A stretch of 64,000 nucleotides of DNA from Coffea arabica (Eukaryota > Streptophyta > Magnoliopsida > Gentianales > Rubiaceae): the NCBI RefSeq assembly GCF_036785885.1, contig NC_092316.1:46671001-46735000 (forward strand), written 5' to 3'. Below, one piece after another: positions 1 through 12,500 of this stretch. The position numbers were made by a program, and so were the translations under genes. The notes under the pieces were generated by a model that was given only the letters and a program-made list of their open reading frames with translations, made no database searches and had not been told where the DNA came from. Numbering within the stretch: the first letter of the stretch is position 1; each line of letters opens with the position of its first letter.

Positions 1-292
1 GGGAGGCCATGTGAGGACTCGCAAAAAAACTATTATTTTATGCCTAATTTATGGCTTAATAAATTATTTAATTGGATTTTATTTCCAAGGAATATTTTCT
101 AGTCTTATTAGACCTAAATACATGGTAATATAACTTCGTTATATTTTTAAAATGATTCGTTTCGAAAATTAATTTCCTAGAGCGCGTTTAGTAAAAATAG
201 TGAATAGTACTTGGAGATTTTATCCGCGTATTAGCACAATAAGCTTGGAATATTGGAGACTTGTACCATGGTCCTAAAATAGGTAATTTAAG

Positions 293-300
293 TATAAATA
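293..300 (+). promoter_or_regulatory. Putative TATA box in 5' LTR
   Basis: TATAAATA lies in AT-rich U3-like sequence about 570 bp before the candidate leader splice donor. The solo LTR has TTTAAATA at the equivalent place, next to the shared block AAGTGATAG. The transcription start was not identified. Inference from motif and position only. Confidence 0.4.
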
Positions 301-861
301 TTCCAGTGATAGTTAGTAGTGCAATCGTTATAAGAATTTTTCGAAAGTTTCGCGTTATAGCGGTAAAATGGGCGGTACGCGTTTTCACACGCGCGACTTT
401 ATTTGAGGAACTTTAGACCCTTGTTTCGAGACAATTAAGAGTGAATAATATTTATATTAACATGAGTGCATTAGAGGTTTAGTGCACTAGTGAACCAAAC
501 GCGCGAGAAAATCGAGCCTAAAAACGTGCCAAACGAGCCTCACAAGAGTTGACTTTGGAGCAATTTTTCACCACACATTTAATCTTCTTGGAGAAGCTAA
601 CTTAGATCAGAATTACACTCTCTCTTCTCTCTCCTCACAGCCGGCCAAGCTCCTCCCTCTCTCTAACTCATTTGCAACAAAAATTCTGCACACTAACCTC
701 ACTCAAAACCACCCCAAATCACCTCCAAATCACACCAAACTTGGAGATCTCTTAGCAAACCACTTGGAGACTACATTTAGCTAACAAAAGGCTGCATCTT
801 CACGGTTTCTTGGAGCTTCAAGAGGGCCGAAATTTTCTGGTCTTGCACACCTAAGGAAGAG

Positions 862-3392
862 GTAATGATCAACCCATGAATTCTTGTCTTTTGGAGATTA
901 TATAGCAAGATTTAGCTCATGCATGCACTTAGCTAGCTTGTTTATGGTGAAAATGAAATGAGTGGGCTCTTGGAATTCCCACACTTGGGTTGTTGTTGCT
1001 GATGTGATGATTAATGGTGATTATATTGTTGGTTTAGTGATTATAATGATGCATTAGTGATGGGTAATTAGTGGAAACTTCATTGGGTGTAAGAAGCTAA
1101 ACTTTCCGATTTTGCCCCTGCTATGTTCGGCCATTTCCAGGCCAAATTTTAATGGTTTAATGGCTTGGATTGGATGTTTATAGGATGTATTTGATGTGTG
1201 AAAAATTTCATTGGAAAATATTGGGGTTTGATGGAGCAAATGAATTTTTGTTCGAAACCAGCAAATCTGGAAACTGTCTCGCGTATGCCTCTGACCAGCA
1301 GTAGTATTTTGGCCATAACTCTGTCCTCGGATGTCGAAATCATGTGCCGTCGGTGGCGTTTGAAACTAGACATTCCTAGCTTTAATTTGGTATATAATGC
1401 ACGTTCTGATTCCTTGTGAGCAAGCCGAACCAAATGTTTTAAGTTCGCTGTCCTGTTGCTCTGTTCATCTGGAATGAAGTGTTCAGGCAGCAACTTGATG
1501 CCCAAATTTGAACCAGATGGGTGCCGAATTTGGAAATGATTTCTTCTGTGATATTTTAACTCTATGAATGTATTTTCCAACGGCGTAAGCCATGCTCGAT
1601 TTCGAGCTATAATGACTGAGTTGTGACTGAATCAAGTGAACTGCTCTGTTTTGGAAAACCCTAATGTTGGGACTGGTTTGGAACCAAATCTTGGAATGAA
1701 CTTGTTAGTTGATGTTTTAGTATTAAACACTTACCAAAGATATTATGGGTGTATCTTAGACCCTTATTTCACAAAATGAACCATGGTTGGATAACTTTCT
1801 TGGTTAGACGATTGCAAATTGGGAAATGCAAGTCAAAGGCAGTTTGCCTTAGGATTTTCTTGAACTTCGGTTGGCTCATTAACTACCTTACCGAAGGTAT
1901 TTTTCCCCGAAATTCGATAGAGAGATACCTTCCATATAGTATTGAAACACTGCCAATTTTGGTGCCAATTCAAGTTCGTTTCGATACCTAATTAAAATTC
2001 CAAAGTTGGGGGTTCAAATCTGGAAATTCTTCTCCAGTCTTGAATTTGCTCAACTTCGGGCTACCGTATCTCGGTGCTCGAAACTCCGATTCTTGATCCG
2101 CTTGTTTTTTTCATACACTTCACTTGCAACACTAATTGAGCTGAAAATTTCAGAGGCCGGTTTGCAACGTACGAATCGTGCCGAATTTTCAAAGTTGGCC
2201 AAAAACCAACTTCGTTCTGCCATGAAAACCGACCCTGCATCTTCAAGCTCATTTTCGACCACTTTTCACTTTGATTCATGGAAAAGTGTCTTCTAGAAAC
2301 TTATAGTACTCTCTAAGAGGTTTCCAACGGTATAAAGTTTTCCAATTTTCGACTTATACCGAGCGAGTTACGATTTTTCAAAGATTTATCATAAAACTGG
2401 AAAATTTTCCAATTCCAAGAAAATAGAGTTTTTCAAAAAAAACTCTTTATTCTTTTATATTCTTAAACGTTTTGCTTACGATTTTCATGATAAAAACTCA
2501 AATAATATTATACCTAATAAAAGGCAAGTTGAACCTCGATTTACGTGTAATTGAGGTTCCTTTTTGCAAAATAATTCTTAGATTGTACTAGTGTACAATC
2601 TTTCTTGATAAGTGGGTTAATTGTGTGATTATCCACTACTAATTTGCCAGGCACACAAGGAGACCTTCAAGAGGATCTCACCGTGGACACTTGAACTTCC
2701 GGAAAATAATTCTTGTTGAATTGCTCGGTGAGTGTCAAGTGTATGAATTTGATACTTGCTTATTGTGATATTTGTTGAAAGTTTTAAAAATAAGGGCGGG
2801 TGTGTACTTTATCGCACTCGTTCTAATTTCAAATGAATGAATGGAATGTCTTGAATGAATGAATGAAATGCAATGTTATGTCATGAATGCTTGTGTCGTT
2901 GGAGTGAACCTCCTCGACTTTCAAATGAATGGGGGACGCCCAAACTCATAGGCCGTCCTTAGACTCGAGCCAGCAATGGGCTTGGTCGGGGATTCGAACG
3001 AGCCATGAGATTATAAGCTCGACCTAATAAGAGGTCTTGCTTGGCATACTTGTAGAGTATCGCCCAATAATAGACTTGTGGGCCCTTGAGGTGTACGGTG
3101 GACGGAGGGAAGTAAGTGGTGATCTACGGAAATGGAAATACCGACCCGGTTGACAGGAGGGTCAATGCGGGAAGGTATACGAATGACAACGGCAGATCGA
3201 GTGGAACTTAGCTCCTGAGAGCTACTATATCCTTGAATTGTTTCTGATTACTTTTCCTGTTTGAATAATTGATTATTGAAAAGACATGGTTTTATTTATT
3301 AAATTTGGGTTTGTTATTTGACTAAGTGCTTGCATGTGTGTTCTTGGCCTCACGAGCGTTAGCTCACCCTATAGTTTTGTTTTCCTTAACAG
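862..3392 (+). other. Candidate leader intron inside the LTR
   Basis: The donor AAGAG|GTAATGA at 861/862 and the acceptor TTTTCCTTAACAG|G ending at 3392 would define an intron of about 2.5 kb within the LTR leader. The related solo LTR keeps both in homologous places: a GAG|GTAATGG donor (minus strand, boundary 18674/18673) and a TTTCTTTTACAG|G acceptor (boundary at 15335). Splicing is inferred from the motifs and their conservation; there is no transcript evidence. Confidence 0.4.
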
Positions 3393-3748
3393 GACCGACT
3401 CTTGGAGAAATATGGAGAAACCATCCGTTGTAATTTTGTTAAGACTCCTGTTATATATTTTGACTAGGCCCTGGTTTGGGTTGTACTTTTGGAAATTGTA
3501 AACTTGAAAGATTTGGGCCCTGATGTGTACTTTGAATTTAAGTCGTTGCATGATTTACCGATGTACTGGTTATACATTAAGTGACTTCTCAAGCTTGAAC
3601 GCTTCCGCATTATTGTATTCATATTGTTCTCATCGAAGAGATTAGTTCGGTTTGAAATTGAATGGAATTGCTTGAGTCCTGGCGTGAGCTGGGCAGGCGT
3701 CCGCGGATACCCTTTGGTCCGCCTTAGGGAGATGTGGGGCGTCACAGT

Positions 3749-3760
3749 TGGTATCAGAGC
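3749..3760 (+). other. Primer binding site (tRNA-iMet type)
   Basis: TGGTATCAGAGC lies two bases after the 5' LTR end. It is the classic plant PBS complementary to the 3' end of initiator methionine tRNA, and it sets where minus-strand DNA synthesis starts. Confidence 0.93.
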
Positions 3761-4002
3761 ACTAGGTTAGAGGTCTATATGGGAGACATATTGGATACTC
3801 TACCTTTAAGACTCGATATGGGATGACTTAATCCTACCCTAAGTGATACTTGAGGCGAGCTAGCAACTAAGTTAGTCCTACCTCAAGTGACGATTGGGAT
3901 GAACCAACGATTAAGTTAGGCATGCATTGCAGGATATTGGAATTAGGTAGTGATTTAAGTTTCTAACCCGAAAGGTATTATTATTGTTATTATTTTGCAG
4001 GG

Positions 4003-4536
4003 ATGGCTGATGGAAACGGAGCCCCGGCAGCTAATGGGAATGGCCATGCGAATGGTCATTACGTGCCCCTTAGGACTATCTACTACCGACCTATAGCAGG
4101 AGGAGCTCGTGTACGCTACTCACCGCATGATAGATACCCTCGATGTTCGTGTAGGTTGACTTTTGCCTACCCGGACTATGTGGTGCTTGCTTTGGACGAC
4201 GAGCGTCGTCAGTTGGTGGATGCCAACCGTGATTTACAGGCTGAGGTAGATGAGCTTAGGCAGATGGTTGGCGCTCAGGGTGAGCGGATTGCTGAGCTTG
4301 AGGAGGTGCTAGAGGGTGAGGTAGCCACGTCTGCAGTGGTTAACCAGGAGCTTCGGGATACTAGGGCTCGACTCACTAGGTTAGCACGAGATGTCCGTAC
4401 TCGGGCTTCCGAGATGCTGGTTGATGCTACTAGTCTGGTTGAGGACGCTACTGCAGTGATTCCTGAGGATGAGGAGGAGGATCCGGAGGAGGATCCCGAG
4501 GAGGAGGTTCCTCCTGATAGCCCTGCTATGGACTAG
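4003..4536 (+). CDS. Extra coiled-coil ORF upstream of gag-pol (177 aa)
   Basis: An intact 177-residue frame lies between the PBS and gag, in an element where a single gag-pol frame is usual. The N-terminus is Gly/Asn/Ala-rich and leads to a Tyr/Arg/Cys segment (PRCSCRLTF near residues 45-53). Residues about 65-135 form a heptad-like helix rich in Glu, Arg, Leu and Val, which suggests a coiled coil. The tail (about 155-177) is strongly acidic and ends EVPPDSPAMD. GC and codon use look like the adjoining gag. A splice-acceptor-like TTATTTTGCAG ends two bases before the ATG. No family is recognised. The absence of stops in a young element fits a translated protein. It could act in RNA or Gag assembly through the coiled coil, but that is a guess. 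Extra ORFs ahead of gag are known in Tat/Ogre elements, which are a different lineage. Confidence 0.7.
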   Translation: MADGNGAPAANGNGHANGHYVPLRTIYYRPIAGGARVRYSPHDRYPRCSCRLTFAYPDYVVLALDDERRQLVDANRDLQAEVDELRQMVGAQGERIAELEEVLEGEVATSAVVNQELRDTRARLTRLARDVRTRASEMLVDATSLVEDATAVIPEDEEEDPEEDPEEEVPPDSPAMD

Positions 4537-4871
4537 GATCTTGGTCGTTGACCTCTTTTGACTTTTGATGGGTACAGTTAGGACTAGTTAGGGTGACGCG
4601 AGTGCTGAGGCCATTGTATTTTGCATGCTTGTGTGGCCTACTTTTGGGCACTTGTTCTTACTTTAGTCTTCTGTGACTAGAAGTATACTTCTGAGCACCT
4701 GTGTGCTATATTTTGTGAATTGTCCCTAACTTGCTAATTGTACGAACTTGACCTGCCTATAAATGTAAATTATTGTTAATTTCAATGCTTTCTTGGTTAG
4801 TTCTAAATTTGATAAAATTCTTGTTTTCTGCTTAAATTAATTTATTTCTTGCACTAGGCACGTTTAGACTA

Positions 4872-7800
4872 ATGGAGGGATTAAGGAGTGGTCGAGGCCG
4901 TGGACGAGCGTCTAGACAGGCCCAACCTCAGGGGGATGACCAGGGATCGGCAACTGGACCGACCCAGGGACAGGAAAACGTTGAGGGTAACCAAGTGGCT
5001 ACTGCCATCAATAGGATGACTGATATCCTAGAACGTCTAGCGGAGAGACAGGGTCCTGGACCATTTAACCAACCTGGGGGCCAGGATAGAGGAGAGGATA
5101 GAGCCCTGGAAAGATTCCTAAAGTTTAATCCGCCTAAGTTTATGGGTGAACCTGACCCCGAAGTAGCGGAGAATTGGTTAGAAAGGATGACCAACATATT
5201 CGCCGCTCTAGACTATACTGAGGATAGGCGAGTGAACTTTGCTGCCTTTCAATTTGAGGGAGTAGCCCGTGCTTGGTGGGATTTGATAAAAGGAAAATGG
5301 GAAAGAGCTCAAACCCCTTGGACTTGGGAGAATTTCACAAGGGAGTTTAATGAAAAGTTTCTTCCGCCCTTGATCCAAGAGAAAAGGGAGGACGAATTTA
5401 TTAAGTTGAAACAAGGAACCCTTACTGTCGCAGAGTATGAAGGGAAGTTCGCTAAACTTTCCAAATACGCTCCTGAGTTAGTAGCCGATGAACGGAGAAG
5501 GATTAGAAGGTTCATACAGGGACTTAATGTGGAACTTCAGGAGGGCCTGGCTGCAGCCCAAATCTCTACTTTTACTGAGGCTTTAGAGAAAGCGCAAAGG
5601 GTTGAGAATGCAAGATCTCAAGTGAGGGATTTCCACAATAGAAAGAGGAATTTCCCTAGTCGCACTACTGGGCAGACCAGTAAGTTTGTCCACCCTTCTA
5701 AAAAGGGAAGAGGGGAAGGGGGAACGAGAACTGCTGGAGCTTCTAGGGGAGCTCTATCTAGGGGAGGTCGTAGCGGGACGACTCAAGCTAGGGGAGCACC
5801 ATCTGTTGGATCGACTGTGACCCCTCAAGTTACTTGTGGGTATTGTGGTAAACCCAACCACTCTGAGAATGACTGCTGGAGAAAGCTGGGAAAATGCTTA
5901 CTGTGTGGGAGCACTGAGCATCAGATTGCAAGTTGTCCGAAATCGTCAAAGACAGGGGGAAGCCTGCAGAGACCTGAAAAATCAACCTCTAAGCAGACCA
6001 GTGCCGGAGGGAGTCGACCGAAAGTACCGGCTAGGGTCTACGCATTGGACTATCCACAAGCTCCAGATGCGACCGAAGTGGTCGAAGGTACAATTCCAAT
6101 CTTTCACCGCCTAGCTAGGGTTTTAATTGATCCGGGTGCAACGCACTCTTTTGTAAACCCTGATTTCATGAGTGGAATAGACTTGAAGCCAATTAAGTTA
6201 CCATATGACTTGGAGGTTAAAACACCCACTGGGGACAAAAGTCTAATTGCTAATATGGTGTATAAGAATAGTGAAATTTGCGTGAGGGAAAGAAAATTGC
6301 TGGCCGATTTGATAGGCTTAGCGATTAAAGGATATGATGTGATCCTAGGGATGGATTGGTTAGCCCGTTATAATGCTCAACTGAATTGTAGGACGAAAAT
6401 GGTAGAATTGTGTATTCCAGGGGAAGCAACCTTGAAATTGGATGTGAGGGGTAAGTTAGCCTCGTCTGCACTTATTTCGGGAATTCGGGCTAGAAAGTTG
6501 TTAAGTAAAGGAGCTCAAGGGTATTTGGCTTTTCTTATTAATACTCCTAGCGATAAGGTGAATCTGGAGGACACACCGGTAGTAAAAGAATTTTCTGATG
6601 TTTTTCCTGAAGAATTGGAGTCTCTACCTCCGGAACGGGAAATAGCTTTTAAAATTGATTTAACTCCGGGAACAACACCTATATCAAGGACACCATACAG
6701 GATGGCTCCAGCTGAGTTGAAGGAGTTGAAGTTACAATTACAGGATTTGTTGGAACGAGGTTTTATACGAGAGAGTGATTCTCCGTGGGGAGCCCCAGTT
6801 TTGTTTGTAAAGAAGAAAGATGGGAGTTTGAGGTTATGTATAGATTATCGAGGTTTAAATGATGTTACGATTAAGAATAAATACCCACTACCCCACATCG
6901 ATGAACTGTTTGATCAATTGCAAGGGGCGGTAGTGTTTTCAAAGTTGGATCTAAGGCAAGGTTACTATCAATTGAGGATTTTGGAAAAGGACATACCTAA
7001 GACTGCTTTCAACTCGAGGTATGGGCACTTCGAGTTTGCAGTGATGCCTTTTGGGTTAACCAATGCACCTGCCGCTTTCATGGATTTAATGCATAGGGTT
7101 TTTAAGCCTTACTTGGATCAATTTGTGGTGATTTTCATTGATGACATTTTAGTGTATTCTAAGAATGTGAAAGATCATGAGAAACATTTGAGAATTGTTT
7201 TACAAATCTTGAGGGAACATCAGTTATATGCTAAGTTTAGCAAGTGTGAATTCTGGCTGAAGGAAGTGACTTTCCTAGGGCATATAATTTCTAAGGATGG
7301 GATTAAAGTGGATCCAGCTAAAGTGGAAGCTGTTTCGAAATGGAAACGACCGGAAAACCCAACGGAAGTTCGGAGTTTTATAGGATTGGCAGGATATTAC
7401 CGGAGATTCATCCAGGATTTTTCGAAAATTGCTGGACCTATGACTGAGTTGACCAAGAAAAATGGAAAGTTTATTTGGAGTTCTAAGTGTGAAGGAAGTT
7501 TTCAGGAGTTGAAAAGACGGCTGACTAGAGCGCCTGTTCTAGCTCTACCAAATGGACATGATAGTTTTGTGGTTTACACAGATGCATCTAAGGAAGGTTT
7601 GGGATGTGTTTTGATGCAAAATGATAAAGTGATAGCTTATGCCTCTAGAAAATTGAAGCCGCATGAAGGGAACTATCCGACCCATGATTTGGAGTTAGCG
7701 GCTGTGGTCTTTGCTTTGAAGAAATGGAGACACTATTTATACGGAGTGACATTTGAGGTTTTTACAGATCACAAAAGCCTTAAGTACTTATTTTCTCAGA

Positions 7801-9515
7801 AGGAGCTGAATTTAAGGCAACGTAGATGGATGGAATTTTTGGAAGATTATGACTGCACGATTAAGTACCATCCTGGAAAGGCCAATGTAGTGGCCGATGC
7901 TTTGAGCCGTCAGGTACAAATGGCTGGATTGATGGTTAAGGAATTTCGATTGTTGGAAGAAGTTAGCTATTGGAATCCCCGATTAGAACCAAGGAAAGTG
8001 ATTTTGGGGAACATTGTGATAACCTCCACTTTATTGGGACGTATTAAGGAATCTCAGGAAAAGGACCCTGAAATGCAAAAGTTGGTGGAGAAAGTCAAGA
8101 TGGGAGACCAGACCGATTTCACTTTGGGATCAGATGGAATATTGAGATTTCGAAATCGGGTGGTTATGCCAAAGGATGAAGGACTTAGAAAAGAAGTTTT
8201 GGAAGAGGCACACCGATCAAAGTTTACAGTACATCCAGGAGGGAACAAAATGTACCAAGACTTGAAAGGTCTATATTGGTGGAAAAATATGAAGAAGGAA
8301 ATTGCCCAATTTGTCCAGACATGCTTGGTTTGTCAACAGGTTAAAGCCGAACATCAGAAACCATCTGGGCTTTTGCAACCTCTAGAAATACCTGAGTGGA
8401 AATGGGAAAATATTACCATGGATTTTGTATCAGGCTTACCAAGGACACAGAGAGGCCATGATGCCATTTGGGTGATAGTAGATAGATTGACTAAATCGGC
8501 TCATTTTCTGCCGATTAATATGAAATATCCATTGGAGAAGTTGGCCAGATTGTACGTGGATGAGATCATCAGACTACATGGTATACCTGTGAGTATTGTG
8601 TCAGATAGGGATCCAAGATTTGTTTCGAGGTTTTGGCAAAAGATGCAAGAAGTGTTGGGGACTAAGTTGAACTTTAGTACCACCTATCATCCCCAGACTG
8701 ATGGACAATCTGAAAGAACAATTCAAACTCTTGAGGACATGTTGAGGACTTGTGTACTGGACTTTGGAGAGAGTTGGAGTAAGTTTTTAACTTTAGTGGA
8801 ATTTGCCTATAACAATAGTTTCCACTCTTCTATTCAAATGGCTCCATACGAAGCACTTTATGGTCGGAAGTGTAGATCCCCAATTTGTTGGGATGAAGTA
8901 GGTGAACGGAAAATCTTAGACACGACTATTGTATCTTGGATTGAGGAGGCTAATGAGAAGGTGAAATTGATACGGCAAAGAATTCAAACCGCTCAGAGTA
9001 GACAAAAGAGTTATGCCGACAATCGGAGGAAGGATTTGGAGTTCACTGTTGGAGATATGGTATTTCTCAAGATTACGCCTTTAAAAGCAAGTTTGATGTC
9101 CGGAAAAGGGAAGAAACTACAACCAAGGTTTGTAGGGCCTTATAAGATTATTCAGCGAGTTGGGAATGTAGCCTATAAGCTGGAATTACCACCGAGTTTA
9201 TCTCGTATTCATAACGTGTTTCATGTGTCCATGCTTAAGAAGTATCATCCAGACCCCTCTCATGTTTTACAACCGGGGAATATTGAGATTGATGAAACCC
9301 TGACCTATGAGGAGAGACCGGTAAAACTTCTGGATCGAAAGGTAAAGGAATTGAGGAACAAGCAGATACCACTAGTGAAAGTTTTATGGAAGAACCATGG
9401 AGTAGAAGGAGCAACATGGGAAGTTGAAGAGACAATCAAGGAGAAGTATCCAGACTTGTTCATCGACCAAGGTAAATTTCGAGGACGAAATTTTCTTAAG
9501 GGGGAGAGGATGTGA
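4872..9515 (+). CDS. Gag-Pol polyprotein with chromodomain (Ty3/gypsy, Tekay-like), intact
   Basis: One 1547-residue frame. Order: Gag core (about 80-245), two CCHC zinc knuckles (322-335 and 342-355), aspartic protease with D420-P-G-A-T, reverse transcriptase with FIDD catalytic box (755-758), RNase H (TDAS, Asp904), integrase with HHCC finger (His1121 to Cys1151/1154) and DDE residues Asp1184, Asp1245 and Glu1281 (35 residues between the last two), then a chromodomain (about 1477-1530). The protease box is DPG rather than DSG/DTG; I recall DPG as common in this lineage. Gag and Pol share one frame, so no frameshift site is needed. The start is the first ATG after a noncoding gap of about 335 bp. 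The TGA stop (9513-9515) lies inside the first bases of the 3' LTR, and the polypurine tract is translated. All catalytic residues checked are present, so the element may be autonomous. Confidence 0.96.
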   Translation: MEGLRSGRGRGRASRQAQPQGDDQGSATGPTQGQENVEGNQVATAINRMTDILERLAERQGPGPFNQPGGQDRGEDRALERFLKFNPPKFMGEPDPEVAENWLERMTNIFAALDYTEDRRVNFAAFQFEGVARAWWDLIKGKWERAQTPWTWENFTREFNEKFLPPLIQEKREDEFIKLKQGTLTVAEYEGKFAKLSKYAPELVADERRRIRRFIQGLNVELQEGLAAAQISTFTEALEKAQRVENARSQVRDFHNRKRNFPSRTTGQTSKFVHPSKKGRGEGGTRTAGASRGALSRGGRSGTTQARGAPSVGSTVTPQVTCGYCGKPNHSENDCWRKLGKCLLCGSTEHQIASCPKSSKTGGSLQRPEKSTSKQTSAGGSRPKVPARVYALDYPQAPDATEVVEGTIPIFHRLARVLIDPGATHSFVNPDFMSGIDLKPIKLPYDLEVKTPTGDKSLIANMVYKNSEICVRERKLLADLIGLAIKGYDVILGMDWLARYNAQLNCRTKMVELCIPGEATLKLDVRGKLASSALISGIRARKLLSKGAQGYLAFLINTPSDKVNLEDTPVVKEFSDVFPEELESLPPEREIAFKIDLTPGTTPISRTPYRMAPAELKELKLQLQDLLERGFIRESDSPWGAPVLFVKKKDGSLRLCIDYRGLNDVTIKNKYPLPHIDELFDQLQGAVVFSKLDLRQGYYQLRILEKDIPKTAFNSRYGHFEFAVMPFGLTNAPAAFMDLMHRVFKPYLDQFVVIFIDDILVYSKNVKDHEKHLRIVLQILREHQLYAKFSKCEFWLKEVTFLGHIISKDGIKVDPAKVEAVSKWKRPENPTEVRSFIGLAGYYRRFIQDFSKIAGPMTELTKKNGKFIWSSKCEGSFQELKRRLTRAPVLALPNGHDSFVVYTDASKEGLGCVLMQNDKVIAYASRKLKPHEGNYPTHDLELAAVVFALKKWRHYLYGVTFEVFTDHKSLKYLFSQKELNLRQRRWMEFLEDYDCTIKYHPGKANVVADALSRQVQMAGLMVKEFRLLEEVSYWNPRLEPRKVILGNIVITSTLLGRIKESQEKDPEMQKLVEKVKMGDQTDFTLGSDGILRFRNRVVMPKDEGLRKEVLEEAHRSKFTVHPGGNKMYQDLKGLYWWKNMKKEIAQFVQTCLVCQQVKAEHQKPSGLLQPLEIPEWKWENITMDFVSGLPRTQRGHDAIWVIVDRLTKSAHFLPINMKYPLEKLARLYVDEIIRLHGIPVSIVSDRDPRFVSRFWQKMQEVLGTKLNFSTTYHPQTDGQSERTIQTLEDMLRTCVLDFGESWSKFLTLVEFAYNNSFHSSIQMAPYEALYGRKCRSPICWDEVGERKILDTTIVSWIEEANEKVKLIRQRIQTAQSRQKSYADNRRKDLEFTVGDMVFLKITPLKASLMSGKGKKLQPRFVGPYKIIQRVGNVAYKLELPPSLSRIHNVFHVSMLKKYHPDPSHVLQPGNIEIDETLTYEERPVKLLDRKVKELRNKQIPLVKVLWKNHGVEGATWEVEETIKEKYPDLFIDQGKFRGRNFLKGERM
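9498..9510 (+). other. Polypurine tract
   Basis: AAGGGGGAGAGGA lies directly before the 3' LTR. It is the expected RNase H-resistant primer for plus-strand synthesis. Here it also encodes the last residues of Gag-Pol. A related purine string (GGGAGG) precedes the 5' LTR at positions 1-6. Confidence 0.88.
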
Positions 9516-12500
9516 GGACTCGCAAAAACTATTATTTTATGCCTAATTTATGGCTTAATAAATTATTTAATTGGATTTTATTTCCAAGGAATATTTTCTA
9601 GTCTTATTAGACCTAAATACATGGTAATATAACTTCGTTATATTTTTAAAATGATTCGTTTCGAAAATTAATTTCCTAGAGCGCGTTTAGTAAAAATAGT
9701 GAATAGTACTTGGAGATTTTATCCGCGTATTAGCACAATAAGCTTGGAATATTGGAGACTTGTACCATGGTCCTAAAATAGGTAATTTAAGTATAAATAT
9801 TCCAGTGATAGTTAGTAGTGCAATCGTTATAAGAATTTTTCGAAAGTTTCGCGTTATAGCGGTAAAATGGGCGGTACGCGTTTTCACACGCGCGACTTTA
9901 TTTGAGGAACTTTAGACCCTTGTTTCGAGACAATTAAGAGTGAATAATATCTATATTAACATGAGTGCATTAGAGGTTTAGTGCACTAGTGAACCAAACG
10001 CGCGAGAAAATCGAGCCTAAAAACGTGCCAAACGAGCCTCACAAGAGTTGACTTTGGAGCAATTTTTCACCACACATTTAATCTTCTTGGAGAAGCTAAC
10101 TTAGATCAGAATTACACTCTCTCTTCTCTCTCCTCACAGCCGGCCAAGCTCCTCCCTCTCTCTAACTCATTTGCAACAAAAATTCTGCACACTAACCTCA
10201 CTCAAAACCACCCCAAATCACCTCCAAATCACACCAAACTTGGAGATCTCTTAGCAAACCACTTGGAGACTACATTTAGCTAACAAAAGGCTGCATCTTC
10301 ACGGTTTCTTGGAGCTTCAAGAGGGCCGAAATTTTCTGGTCTTGCACACCTAAGGAAGAGGTAATGATCAACCCATGAATTCTTGTCTTTTGGAGATTAT
10401 ATAGCAAGATTTAGCTCATGCATGCACTTAGCTAGCTTGTTTATGGTGAAAATGAAATGAGTGGGCTCTTGGAATTCCCACACTTGGGTTGTTGTTGCTG
10501 ATGTGATGATTAATGGTGATTATATTGTTGGTTTAGTGATTATAATGATGCATTAGTGATGGGTAATTAGTGGAAACTTCATTGGGTGTAAGAAGCTAAA
10601 CTTTCCGATTTTGCCCCTGCTATGTTCGGCCATTTCCAGGCCAAATTTTAATGGTTTAATGGCTTGGATTGGATGTTTATAGGATGTATTTGATGTGTGA
10701 AAAATTTCATTGGAAAATATTGGGGTTTGATGGAGCAAATGAATTTTTGTTCGAAACCAGCAAATCTGGAAACTGTCTCGCGTATGCCTCTGACCAGCAG
10801 TAGTAATTTGGCCATAACTCTGTCCTCGGATGTCGAAATCATGTGCCGTCGGTGGCGTTTGAAACTAGACATTCCTAGCTTTAATTTGGTATATAATGCA
10901 CGTTCTGATTCCTTGTGAGCAAGCCGAACCAAATGTTTTAAGTTCGCTGTCCTGTTGCTCTGTTCATCTGGAATGAAGTGTTCAGGCAGCAACTTGATGC
11001 CCAAATTTGAACCAGATGGGTGCCGAATTTGGAAATGATTTCTTCTGTGATATTTTAACTCTATGAATGTATTTTCCAACGGCGTAAGCCATGCTCGATT
11101 TCGAGCTATAATGACTGAGTTGTGACTGAATCAAGTGAACTGCTCTGTTTTGGAAAACCCTAATGTTGGGACTGGTTTGGAACCAAATCTTGGAATGAAC
11201 TTGTTAGTTGATGTTTTAGTATTAAACACTTACCAAAGATATTATGGGTGTATCTTAGACCCTTATTTCACAAAATGAACCATGGTTGGATAACTTTCTT
11301 GGTTAGACGATTGCAAATTGGGAAATGCAAGTCAAAGGCAGTTTGCCTTAGGATTTTCTTGAACTTCGGTTGGCTCATTAACTACCTTACCGAAGGTATT
11401 TTTCCCCGAAATTCGATAGAGAGATACCTTCCATATAGTATTGAAACACTGCCAATTTTGGTGCCAATTCAAGTTCGTTTCGATACCTAATTAAAATTCC
11501 AAAGTTGGGGGTTCAAATCTGGAAATTCTTCTCCAGTCTTGAATTTGCTCAACTTCGGGCTACCGTATCTCGGTGCTCGAAACTCCGATTCTTGATCCGC
11601 TTGTTTTTTTCATACACTTCACTTGCAACACTAATTGAGCTGAAAATTTCAGAGGCCGGTTTGCAACGTACGAATCGTGCCGAATTTTCAAAGTTGGCCA
11701 AAAACCAACTTCGTTCTGCCATGAAAACCGACCCTGCATCTTCAAGCTCATTTTCGACCACTTTTCACTTTGATTCATGGAAAAGTGTCTTCTAGAAACT
11801 TATAGTACTCTCTAAGAGGTTTCCAACGGTATAAAGTTTTCCAATTTTCGACTTATACCGAGCGAGTTACAATTTTTCAAAGATTTATCATAAAACTGGA
11901 AAATTTTTCAATTCCAAGAAAATAGAGTTTTTCAAAAAAAACTCTTTATTCTTTTATATTCTTAAATGTTTTGCTTACGATTTTCATGATAAAAACTCAA
12001 ATAATATTATACCTAATAAAAGGCAAGTTGAACCTCGATTTACGTGTAATTGAGGTTCCTTTTTGCAAAATAATTCTTAGATTGTACTAGTGTACAATCT
12101 TTCTTGATAAGTGGGTTAATTGTGTGATTATCCACTACTAATTTGCCAGGCACACAAGGAGACCTCAAGAGGATCTCACCGTGGACACTTGAACTTCCGG
12201 AAAATAATTCTTGTTGAATTGCTCGGTGAGTGTCAAGTGTATGAATTTGATACTTGCTTATTGTGATATTTGTTGAAAGTTTTAAAAATAAGGGCGGGTG
12301 TGTACTTTATCGCACTCGTTCTAATTTCAAATGAATGAATGGAATGTCTTGAATGAATGAATGAAATGCAATGTTATGTCATGAATGCTTGTGTCGTTGG
12401 AGTGAACCTCCTCGACTTTCAAATGAATGGGGGACGCCCAAACTCATAGGCCGTCCTTAGACTCGAGCCAGCAATGGGCTTGGTCGGGGATTCGAACGAG

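Larger units (their letters stand above)
10..3746 (+). repeat. 5' LTR of the Tekay-like element
   Basis: 3737-bp LTR bounded by TGTGAGG and GCGTCACA, repeated almost exactly at 9511-13244. It has a TATA-like box near 293, a CT-rich leader near 605-665, a strong splice-donor-like site at 861/862 and a strong acceptor-like site at 3391-3392. The last 90 bp or so are closely shared with the solo LTR at 15047-19497. The short open frames inside it, on both strands, have no recognisable protein and recur only because the LTR is duplicated. Confidence 0.95.

Noticed and set aside
1149-1580. 143-codon minus-strand frame in the Tekay-like LTR, repeated at 10648-11079
   Set aside because: Conserved only because the LTRs are nearly identical. 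No recognisable domain.
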